Assembly (NCBI GenBank): GCA_001655195.1
Contig: LPNY01000122.1
Span: forward strand, 113,116 to 160,122
From: Arcobacter sp. EP1
GTDB lineage: Bacteria; Campylobacterota; Campylobacteria; Campylobacterales; Arcobacteraceae
DNA: 47,007 bases
Reading direction: 5' to 3'
In this document: piece after piece, positions 1 to 6,629 of the stretch
Layout of the letters: every line of letters starts with the position of its first letter
Position numbering within the stretch: position 1 is the stretch's first letter
The notes under the pieces: generated by a model
What the model was told of the DNA's origin: nothing
Databases searched by the model: none
What the model saw: the letters and a program-made list of their open reading frames with translations, nothing else
Translations under genes and position numbers: made by a program

Positions 1-340
1 AAAGTTCTGTTGTTGTAGGAAAGTCTTCTAAATAAATTTGATAAAAGTGAGGAAGTTTCTGCTTAAGAAGTTTGAGTGACGAACGGGATAAATCACTTTG
101 AACATTCTCTAATATTTGCTCTTTTTTTAAGGTCGCTATGGTTTTTACTTTGATGCCTGCAAGTTCATCAAGACTCTGTTTATCAAGGGGTGTATAGGTT
201 ACGATTACAATGGAGTAATCATTTGAAATTTTTACTTTATAATCTTGTACCATATTATTAGTAATCAAAAAGATTGCAAAAGTAATTAACATAGCAGTTA
301 ACGGGATTGTAAAGGCAAATATATGTTTAAGAGACTTCAT
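1..340 (-). CDS. ftsX: FtsX-like permease subunit, N-terminal part (cut by window edge)
   Basis: The minus-strand reading frame opens with ATG at 340 and runs off the left edge of the window (113 codons present). It starts [10 protein letters not shown], followed by a hydrophobic segment at about residues 7-27 (TIPLTAMLITFAIFL), as expected for the first membrane helix of FtsX, and then a soluble periplasmic stretch. It overlaps the end of ftsE by 14 bases, so the two are probably translationally coupled. FtsX is the membrane partner of the FtsE ATPase; the complex sits at the division septum and activates peptidoglycan hydrolases. The assignment rests mainly on position after ftsE and on topology, because the conserved C-terminal permease domain lies outside the window. 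Confidence 0.8.
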   Translation of the reverse strand, partial: MKSLKHIFAFTIPLTAMLITFAIFLITNNMVQDYKVKISNDYSIVIVTYTPLDKQSLDELAGIKVKTIATLKKEQILENVQSDLSRSSLKLLKQKLPHFYQIYLEDFPTTTEL

Positions 341-989
341 AGATTATTCCATCTTGAATTTTAAATTGTCGGGAACGAATACCAAAGTTTTTTGGAACCC
401 TGTGTGTTACAACTACTACGGTAATACCAAGTTGTTCATTAGCACCTTTTAAAAGATTCCAAACAACATCAGCTGAGTAGTCATCAAGGTTACCCGTAGG
501 CTCATCGGCAATAATGATTTTAGGATTGTGTGCTAATGCACGTGCTACGGCAACTCGTTGTTGCTCACCACCTGAGAGTTCATTTGGATAGTACCCTTTA
601 CGATGTGAGAGTTTAACGTGTGCTAAAAGTTTTTCTGCTTGAACAACAGAGACATCGTGTGCATAACCATTGATTTTAAGTGGTAACATAATGTTTTCTT
701 CTATGGTCCACTCTTTAATAAGTTTATAATCTTGGAAAATAATTCCAATATCTTTTCGTAATGTTTTTAGATTTTTGCTTGAAATATTATTTAGTTTATG
801 ATTGTCAATTGTGAGGTTTCCATGTTTAAGAGGAATTTCTCCATAAAAAGATTTGAGCAGTGTCGATTTACCACTACCACTATTTCCTCCAATAAAGATA
901 AACTCTTTATTTTTAATACTAAACGTACCTTTTTTGATAATAAATTTATTTTCATCATAGGCTAAATAAATATTCTTTGCTTCAATCAT
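327..989 (-). CDS. ftsE: Cell division ATP-binding protein FtsE
   Basis: A 220-residue ABC ATPase, the usual length for FtsE. It has a Walker A motif ([10 protein letters not shown], about residues 34-43), a Q-loop (IIFQDY), an ABC signature ([15 protein letters not shown]), a Walker B motif with catalytic glutamate ([12 protein letters not shown]) and an H-loop histidine (VVVTHR). The protein is cytoplasmic and couples ATP hydrolysis to FtsX in the septal membrane, controlling cell-wall hydrolysis at division. Its ATG overlaps the trmB stop as ATGA, and its own end overlaps ftsX, so the genes are one transcriptional unit. A lipoprotein-export ATPase (LolD) has a similar sequence, but the following FtsX-like gene supports FtsE. 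Confidence 0.88.
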   Translation of the reverse strand: MIEAKNIYLAYDENKFIIKKGTFSIKNKEFIFIGGNSGSGKSTLLKSFYGEIPLKHGNLTIDNHKLNNISSKNLKTLRKDIGIIFQDYKLIKEWTIEENIMLPLKINGYAHDVSVVQAEKLLAHVKLSHRKGYYPNELSGGEQQRVAVARALAHNPKIIIADEPTGNLDDYSADVVWNLLKGANEQLGITVVVVTHRVPKNFGIRSRQFKIQDGIIYEVS

Positions 990-2173
990 AAAATCTCTTT
1001 TAACTTTTCATGCGCTTTAATATTAGCACTGGTTGGGATAGGTTTTCCTTGAAAATAGGCTATTCTACCATTTTTAACTAAAATATACTTACTTACTGGT
1101 CGATTAAAACTTCCAAGTGTTACTTGAATCAATCCTGAGTTTTCAAATTGTTCGATTACATAGATATCTTCAATGTGAACAACATAATCTTTTTCTACAA
1201 TTGCTTTGGTTGGAAGTTGCGTCTTTGTAACATCAAAATCAATCTCTTTGTCAAAATTAAAGTTGTAGTTATGTGTTACTTCTGGGCTTATTTCACTAGA
1301 CTTAAGAACAACATCATAAATATTTTTACCTTGTTTCTTCCAACGGTCTTCATATTTACTAGAAACTTGTAGGTCTTTATTGATATCAACAGTAATTTTA
1401 CCGCTGTGTAAATGGGTGAGTAAATCCATACAATAATCAAAATATTTTCGACTGTCCGTTCGTAATTCTAAAGTACCTGATGGTTTTAAAACCCGTTGTG
1501 CCTCAGCAATAAAGTCGTTTGAGTAGACACGTCTGTGTGGTTTTTTATCCCAAGGAACTGGGAAATGAACAAAAATTTTTCCCACTTTGTTAGATTTAAT
1601 AAACTCCATAAAAAGCCGTGCATCATAATTGATGGCCAAAATATTGGTTAGACCTTGGATTTTAATCTGTTTTAAAAGTTGTTCAATTGATGGAGTGTGA
1701 ATCTCTAAGCCAATAAATTGAACATCTGGATTAGCTGCTGCTTGATGTAATAGGTGGCGACCACTTCCAAAACCTACTTCAATTTGAATCTCTTTGTTTG
1801 TTTCAAACTCATCAACAAAAAAATCAATATCTTTTAGGTACTCTTTGTCAGGTTGTACTTTTTGTGTTAGGTTTGCAGTATTGGAAAATAGTATTGATGC
1901 ACCGTTTGCTTCAACGTAAGCATTTAGAGCACTTTTAACGGTTTCAATAGGCGTAACACGTGTCACTTTATCTGCTTTGAGAAGATAGTCTTCATCTTTG
2001 TTTTTTAAAGTAAGAAGAAACTCTTTATTTTCGTAGTTAACAGCGATTTTATACTCTGTTCGTCGTTCTTTATTTGTGTTATTAAATGAGGTGGCAATAA
2101 AATCAAAATCAACCCCATTAACTGAAAGTGGGGGTGATTTTAACTCTTGTTTTTTAAAGACAATGTGAGGCAT
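986..2173 (-). CDS. trmB: tRNA (guanine-N7-)-methyltransferase, long form
   Basis: At 395 residues this is much longer than the typical 210-240 residue bacterial TrmB. The methyltransferase core lies in the middle. A SAM-binding loop (EVGFGSGRHLL) sits at about residue 136, followed by 'FIGLEIH' and then the substrate motif 'FVHFPVPWDKKPHRR', the counterpart of the family's FPDPW(P)KxRH segment. About 100 residues precede the core and about 100 follow it; such extensions are, to my recollection, typical of epsilonproteobacterial TrmB. The enzyme makes m7G46 in the variable loop of tRNAs using SAM. The gene lies 3 bases after the FnIII lipoprotein gene and overlaps ftsE by four bases, so it is an operon member. 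The function of the extensions is unknown. Confidence 0.87.
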   Translation of the reverse strand: MPHIVFKKQELKSPPLSVNGVDFDFIATSFNNTNKERRTEYKIAVNYENKEFLLTLKNKDEDYLLKADKVTRVTPIETVKSALNAYVEANGASILFSNTANLTQKVQPDKEYLKDIDFFVDEFETNKEIQIEVGFGSGRHLLHQAAANPDVQFIGLEIHTPSIEQLLKQIKIQGLTNILAINYDARLFMEFIKSNKVGKIFVHFPVPWDKKPHRRVYSNDFIAEAQRVLKPSGTLELRTDSRKYFDYCMDLLTHLHSGKITVDINKDLQVSSKYEDRWKKQGKNIYDVVLKSSEISPEVTHNYNFNFDKEIDFDVTKTQLPTKAIVEKDYVVHIEDIYVIEQFENSGLIQVTLGSFNRPVSKYILVKNGRIAYFQGKPIPTSANIKAHEKLKEIL

Positions 2174-2176
2174 ATT

Positions 2177-3460
2177 CTACTGTGCTACCTCTTGAAGTTT
2201 TGGTAATACTAAAAGTGTTTCATTGGTTGTTTCTGAAACAATACCATATTGATCAACAGACTCAACTGAGTATTTGTACTCAACTCCTCTTACAATATCA
2301 TTATCTTCAAATCGTAAGTCTGTAATGTTTGTAAATTTCTCTTGTCGTGAATCAAACATACCATCCTTGATGTTTTTGTAAATGTTATAACTTACTGCTC
2401 TTTTATCTCCTGCTAACCAATTTAAAATAGCTTTTTCCCCTTGGATTTGGGCTAGGGTTAATACAGGTTTATTAAGTTTTGGTAACGTGATACCCATAAC
2501 TGCATTTTTATGAATACTACTCTCTAAATTATCAATATCTGTTGCAGTTACTTTATAAAAGTATGTTTTTCCATCTTCATTGATAAAGTCTTCGTATTGT
2601 ACAGTCTCTTTATTAACTCTTTTTAATAAATCAAATGAACCATCTGCCGAGGTATTTCTGTAAATATTATATTGAACAATATCACTGTTTTCAGAAGGTT
2701 GCCAATTTAACATGATTTTTCGTGGTAAATCAGTTGAGGCTCGTAAACTCATTACACCTGCTGGTAGAGGTTTTGTTTGTGCTCTTACAATTTTACTTGG
2801 ATACGACGCAATATCTTCAAAAGTATATGCTGTAACTCGGTAAATGTAAACAACATTATCCTCTAAGTCAGTGTCAATAAATTCTGATTGTAATCGTCCA
2901 TCAAGAGTATCAAGATTTCTCCATTCAGATGATTGTGGTGTTGAACGTTCAATTTTATAGTATTCTATATTTAAACTACTGTGTGGACGCCACAATACTT
3001 TAATTTGTCGTGGTAAGTTTGAAATAGCTTGAATAAATGGCACGGCCTCTGGACGGTCAGCTGTTGTTACTTCAATTGAGTTCGTTGGTTTTGACTCATA
3101 TCCACTTTCTGTATTACTTGAAAAAGAATAAATATATTTTGTATTTGGTTCTAGGTCTTCATCAACAAAGTGTGTTGCGTATCTATTTTCTATAAAATCA
3201 ACTTGTTTTAGTTTATCACCATCTTCTTGTACATTTGCTCTGTAAAGGTTATAACCATCTACACGTGGGTCATCCACTTTTCGCCATTCAAAGGCGATTG
3301 ACGTGATTTCTGAAATATGTCGAATAGATTCAGAATCTACAACTTCTAAAGATTCGTCAATTTTTGGCTGACTTGGATCTAGCATGCCATTTTTGGTACT
3401 ACAACCACTAACTAAAAGAATCAAAAATAGAGATGATATAACTTTCATCCAGTTTCTCAT
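2177..3460 (-). CDS. Lipoprotein with four fibronectin type III-like domains
   Basis: A 427-residue predicted lipoprotein. The chosen ATG at 3460 has a GGGAG ribosome site 8-9 bases upstream. It gives a signal peptide (MRNWMKVISSLFLILLVSGC) with the lipobox cysteine at residue 20; a longer reading from 3487 lacks such support. The mature part is built from four repeats of roughly 90-100 residues, each with the FnIII pattern (a tryptophan such as 'FEWRKV', 'VLWRPH', 'LNWQPS' or 'LNWLAG', then a 'YNLYR/YNIYR/YNIYK' strand and a late 'YxYSV/YFYKV' strand). It probably sits on the periplasmic side of a membrane and binds protein or glycan. It lies between rluD and trmB and its start overlaps the end of rluD by 53 bases. 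Its exact role is unknown; a link to envelope or division through FtsEX is inference. Confidence 0.8.
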   Translation of the reverse strand: MRNWMKVISSLFLILLVSGCSTKNGMLDPSQPKIDESLEVVDSESIRHISEITSIAFEWRKVDDPRVDGYNLYRANVQEDGDKLKQVDFIENRYATHFVDEDLEPNTKYIYSFSSNTESGYESKPTNSIEVTTADRPEAVPFIQAISNLPRQIKVLWRPHSSLNIEYYKIERSTPQSSEWRNLDTLDGRLQSEFIDTDLEDNVVYIYRVTAYTFEDIASYPSKIVRAQTKPLPAGVMSLRASTDLPRKIMLNWQPSENSDIVQYNIYRNTSADGSFDLLKRVNKETVQYEDFINEDGKTYFYKVTATDIDNLESSIHKNAVMGITLPKLNKPVLTLAQIQGEKAILNWLAGDKRAVSYNIYKNIKDGMFDSRQEKFTNITDLRFEDNDIVRGVEYKYSVESVDQYGIVSETTNETLLVLPKLQEVAQ

Positions 3461-4370
3461 TAACTTTCTCCCTGTTAAAATTATCATTTAAAAAATTATT
3501 AATATCATAAGGTATATTTGCTTTAAAACTCATTTCCTTACCAGTTGTAGGATGAGTTAAATATAGGTTATATGCGTGTAAATAAAATCTATTTATTTTA
3601 TTTAACTCACCCTTAAATCCGTATAAATTATCACCCAAAATATGGCGATTTAGCGACGCTAGATGGACGCGTATTTGATGTGTTCTTCCCGTGAAAAGTT
3701 TAGCGGCAATTAACTCATATTTTTCATTGTTACTTAGCTGTAGTTTTGCAAAAGCAGATTTTGCATTTTTACCATTTGGAATAATTGCCATTTTGAGACG
3801 ATTATTAGGATTTCTACCTATTGGTTTTTCCACAATAGTATGATCTTTTAATGCTAGGTCAGTTACTGCTAAATAATAACGACCCATGCTTTTCTCTTCT
3901 AACTGTTTTGCTAAATGAACATGGGCTTCATTTGTTTTTGCTACAACCATAACTCCACTAGTGCCTTTGTCTAAACGATGAACAATTCCATGTCGCTCTT
4001 CTCCACTAATAGTTGAGAGTGAGATCTTTTTTGATTTTAGCCAATCCACTAAAGTAGCATCTTTGACACTAGGGGCATCATGAACAGTGAGGTTCATTGG
4101 TTTATTAATAACTAAAATTGCATCATCTTCATAGATAATTTCAACATCAAAATCTACGGTGACCTCTTTTGAAGTTTCAACTTCTGGAAAGTTAACTTCA
4201 ACTTCATCATTAACTTTTAGTTTATAACCAGATTTTGGCATAGTTTTGCCATTGACTTTGACAAACTCTTTTTTTATTAAGTGTTCAATTTGATTTCTAG
4301 AAGCCTCAATGTGAGGGGTTAAAAATTTATCCAAACGATTCGGCTCGTGAACAATAAAGGTTTTATTCAT
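3408..4370 (-). CDS. rluD: RluD-family 23S rRNA pseudouridine synthase
   Basis: From the ATG at 4370 the product is 320 residues: an N-terminal S4 RNA-binding domain (about residues 10-60, 'RLDKFLTPHIEASRNQIEHLI') and a PseudoU synthase 2 catalytic domain. The catalytic aspartate is D134 in 'HGIVHRLDKGTSG', and the family motif 'TGRTHQIRVHLA' follows later. RluD makes pseudouridines in helix 69 of 23S rRNA (positions 1911/1915/1917); RluC-type specificity cannot be excluded. An upstream ATG at 4388 would add six residues but has no ribosome site, whereas 4370 has AAAGAG about 10 bases upstream. The gene heads the minus-strand operon and is divergent from rodA, whose ATG begins at 4390. The last 53 bases overlap the following lipoprotein gene. 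Confidence 0.85.
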   Translation of the reverse strand: MNKTFIVHEPNRLDKFLTPHIEASRNQIEHLIKKEFVKVNGKTMPKSGYKLKVNDEVEVNFPEVETSKEVTVDFDVEIIYEDDAILVINKPMNLTVHDAPSVKDATLVDWLKSKKISLSTISGEERHGIVHRLDKGTSGVMVVAKTNEAHVHLAKQLEEKSMGRYYLAVTDLALKDHTIVEKPIGRNPNNRLKMAIIPNGKNAKSAFAKLQLSNNEKYELIAAKLFTGRTHQIRVHLASLNRHILGDNLYGFKGELNKINRFYLHAYNLYLTHPTTGKEMSFKANIPYDINNFLNDNFNREKVNEKLDESYIISIFDSFS

Positions 4371-4389
4371 ATTTTGATACTCTTTCATT

Positions 4390-5496
4390 ATGCATTTTAT
4401 TGATAAAAGAATTATATCCCATTTTGATTATCTGTTAATTATATTTATTTTACCATTGGTCTATTTCTCTTACCATTTAATTAGTGAAACAAATGAAATA
4501 TTAGCACAAAAACAGTTAATATACTTTTCTATAGCTTTTGCTTCGTTTATAGTTGTCTTTTTTCTCCCTGTACGAAGGAATATTCGGCTGATTCCATTTT
4601 TTTATTGGTTAGGAATTGCGCTATTAATTGCTGTTGAGCTTTTTGGAGTAACAAAGTTGGGAGCACAGCGATGGTTAGAGATACCAGGGACCAGCTCAAC
4701 CATACAACCCTCAGAGCTTATTAAACCTATTTTTTTGCTGATGATTGGACATTTAGTTGCCAATCAGCCTCCTCCTCGTGGTGGTTACCGTTTAAAAGAG
4801 TTTATCTATTTTTCTTTTTTTATTTTAGTTCCCTTTGTATTAATTGCCAAAGAACCTGATTTAGGAACAGCATTGGTATTGCTTCTTGTTGGTTATGGTA
4901 TTTTATTTATTATTGGGGTTCATTGGAAAATATGGGTGAGTATTATTGTGATGATTGGTATAGCTTCACCATTTATTTACACCTATTTAATCAAAGATTA
5001 TCAGAAAAAAAGAATTCATGATTTTATTTCAGAAGAGCCTAGTTATCACGTACAACAATCTATTATTGCCATAGGTTCCGGGGGACTTTTAGGAAAGAAC
5101 TCTGATGAAGCAACCCAAACGCAATTGAAGTTTTTACCTATTGCAACCAGCGATTTTATTTTTGCATATTTAGTTGAGCGTTATGGCTTTATTGGTGCTA
5201 TTGGTTTGATTTTAATTTATCTCTTACTCATTGTGCATCTTTTATCCCTTAACTACTTTTTTCAAGATGATTATGTCATCCGCTGTTTTGCCTCAGGTTT
5301 GGGGCTGTTACTGTTTTTAAATATGAGTATTAATATATTTATGGTTATTGGGTTTGCTCCCGTTGTTGGCTTGCCCTTGCCACTGTTCTCATATGGGGGA
5401 AGCTCCTTTATTAACTTTATTGTGATATTTGCCATCTTAGAAAATCTCTTGGCATTTAGGTATATGGATATGTATAATTTTGAAAGGAAACTTTAA
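4390..5496 (+). CDS. rodA: Rod shape-determining SEDS protein RodA (peptidoglycan glycosyltransferase)
   Basis: A 368-residue multi-pass membrane protein of the FtsW/RodA/SpoVE family with about ten hydrophobic helices. Family landmarks are 'GAQRWLEI' and 'IQPSELIKP' (about residues 92-115), 'EPDLGTALVLL' (about residue 157), the loop 'GSGGLLGKN' (about residue 229) and the C-terminal signature 'PLPLFSYGGSSF'. RodA polymerises lipid II into glycan strands with a class B PBP during cell elongation. RodA is preferred over FtsW because of length and because the neighbours are not division/murein cluster genes on this strand. The ATG at 4390 has no clear ribosome site. The stop abuts the speB start with no gap, so the two are probably cotranscribed. 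Confidence 0.87.
   Translation: MHFIDKRIISHFDYLLIIFILPLVYFSYHLISETNEILAQKQLIYFSIAFASFIVVFFLPVRRNIRLIPFFYWLGIALLIAVELFGVTKLGAQRWLEIPGTSSTIQPSELIKPIFLLMIGHLVANQPPPRGGYRLKEFIYFSFFILVPFVLIAKEPDLGTALVLLLVGYGILFIIGVHWKIWVSIIVMIGIASPFIYTYLIKDYQKKRIHDFISEEPSYHVQQSIIAIGSGGLLGKNSDEATQTQLKFLPIATSDFIFAYLVERYGFIGAIGLILIYLLLIVHLLSLNYFFQDDYVIRCFASGLGLLLFLNMSINIFMVIGFAPVVGLPLPLFSYGGSSFINFIVIFAILENLLAFRYMDMYNFERKL
4411..4416 (-). promoter_or_regulatory. Candidate -10 box (TATAAT) for the rluD-trmB-ftsEX operon
   Basis: Read on the minus strand the sequence is GGGATATAATTCTTTT, a perfect TATAAT hexamer. Transcription would start near 4404. The box lies inside the first codons of the oppositely oriented rodA, so the divergent genes have overlapping control regions. 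Called by motif only. Confidence 0.5.
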
Positions 5497-6348
5497 ATGA
5501 AAGCACAAAGTAATACTTTTATTGGCTTTGAATCTGATTTTGAAGAGTCAAAAGCTGTTTTGTTTGGAGTACCTTTTGATGGTACAACGTCATTTAAGCC
5601 AGGGGCTCGATTTGCACCAGCAGCTATGCGAGAAGATTCGTGGGCAATTGAGAGTTATTCCCCTTATTTAGATAAAGACTTAGAAGATTTAAAGCTTTTT
5701 GATTATGGTGATTTAGAACTTCCTTTTGGGGATAAGAAGAATGCACTTCGTTTAATACAAGAGCATGTTGACAAAATTATTGAGGCAAATAAAATACCTA
5801 TTATGATTGGAGGGGAACACTTAGTCTCTTTAGCTCCCGTTAAAGCATTGTCAAAAAAATATGAAAACTTACATCTTATTCATTTTGATGCACATACTGA
5901 TTTACGTGAAGATTACTTAGGTGAATCATTAAGCCATGCAACTGTAATAAGAAGAATCTATGACCAGTTAGGTGATGGAAAAATTAATCAATTTTGTATT
6001 CGTTCGGGATTAAAAGAGGAGTTCCTTTGGGCAAAAAAACATACGCATTTAGAAAAGTTTACCTATAACACTTTACCTTCTTGTGTTAGACGACTAAAAG
6101 ATATACCTGTCTACATAACAATTGACTTGGATGTTTTAGATCCTTCCGTTTTTCCTGGTACTGGAACGCCAGAACCTGGTGGAATAAACTTTCATCAAAT
6201 GCTTGAGATTATTAAAGAATTAAGTAATTTAAATAATGTAGTCGGTGTAGACCTTGTTGAGTTATCTCCTAAATATGATACAAGTGGCGTCTCAACAGCA
6301 GTTGCTTGTAAAACACTACGAGAGCTTGTATTAGCAACAATTAAATAA
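5497..6348 (+). CDS. speB: Agmatinase (ureohydrolase family)
   Basis: A 283-residue ureohydrolase. The binuclear manganese ligands are all visible: H108 in 'GGEHLVSL', D131, H133 and D135 in 'HFDAHTDLRE', and D210/D212 in 'ITIDLDVLDPSVFPGTGTPEPGG'. Agmatinase hydrolyses agmatine to putrescine and urea and is cytoplasmic. The start follows the rodA stop directly and has a GAAAGGAA ribosome site inside the rodA end. Arginase and other ureohydrolases share these motifs; agmatinase is favoured by overall layout and by the usual annotation in this phylum. The window also carries an agmatine deiminase-family gene at 44617, so two enzymes of the agmatine route may coexist. Confidence 0.85.
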   Translation: MKAQSNTFIGFESDFEESKAVLFGVPFDGTTSFKPGARFAPAAMREDSWAIESYSPYLDKDLEDLKLFDYGDLELPFGDKKNALRLIQEHVDKIIEANKIPIMIGGEHLVSLAPVKALSKKYENLHLIHFDAHTDLREDYLGESLSHATVIRRIYDQLGDGKINQFCIRSGLKEEFLWAKKHTHLEKFTYNTLPSCVRRLKDIPVYITIDLDVLDPSVFPGTGTPEPGGINFHQMLEIIKELSNLNNVVGVDLVELSPKYDTSGVSTAVACKTLRELVLATIK

Positions 6349-6367
6349 GAAGACAAGAGAGCATAGT

Positions 6368-6553
6368 TTAAAACATAGTAAGTTGTTTAAACATTCCCTT
6401 TTTCTTTGAGAGCCTTTGTATCTCTCGTTTATAATAAGCAACAAGACGATTTGACTCTTGGAAATTTTCTTCTGAACCTTTGTTTGCTTCTTTTTGCCAT
6501 TGAGCATAGTCAAGTTTTCTGTAAAGTGTGTCTAATTTTTCGTTGATAAACAT
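6368..6553 (-). CDS. Small charged protein of unknown function (61 aa)
   Basis: A 61-residue, highly charged product (MFINEKLDTLYRKLDYAQWQ...) with no membrane segment or signal peptide. It is predicted mostly helical, rich in Lys, Glu, Gln and Arg. The ATG at 6553 is preceded by a strong ribosome site (AAAAAGGAGTTATC), the main reason to call it a gene. A longer overlapping frame on the same strand lacks such a site. It lies convergent to speB and 77 bases downstream of the symporter-kinase gene, so it could be read with that gene. The last codons lie in a GTTTAAA...TTTAAAC inverted repeat (about 6367-6393) that may end transcription. I do not recognise the family. Confidence 0.65.
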   Translation of the reverse strand: MFINEKLDTLYRKLDYAQWQKEANKGSEENFQESNRLVAYYKREIQRLSKKKGMFKQLTMF

Positions 6554-6629
6554 GATAACTCCTTTTTAAGAAGTTTATCACTATTTGATATATTTATATG
6601 AAAACATTACAAAATGAAATATTTATGGT

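Noticed and set aside
6331-6513. Second open frame overlapping the 61-residue protein on the minus strand
   Set aside because: It lacks a ribosome site and runs into the speB end; the 6368-6553 frame has strong initiation signals.
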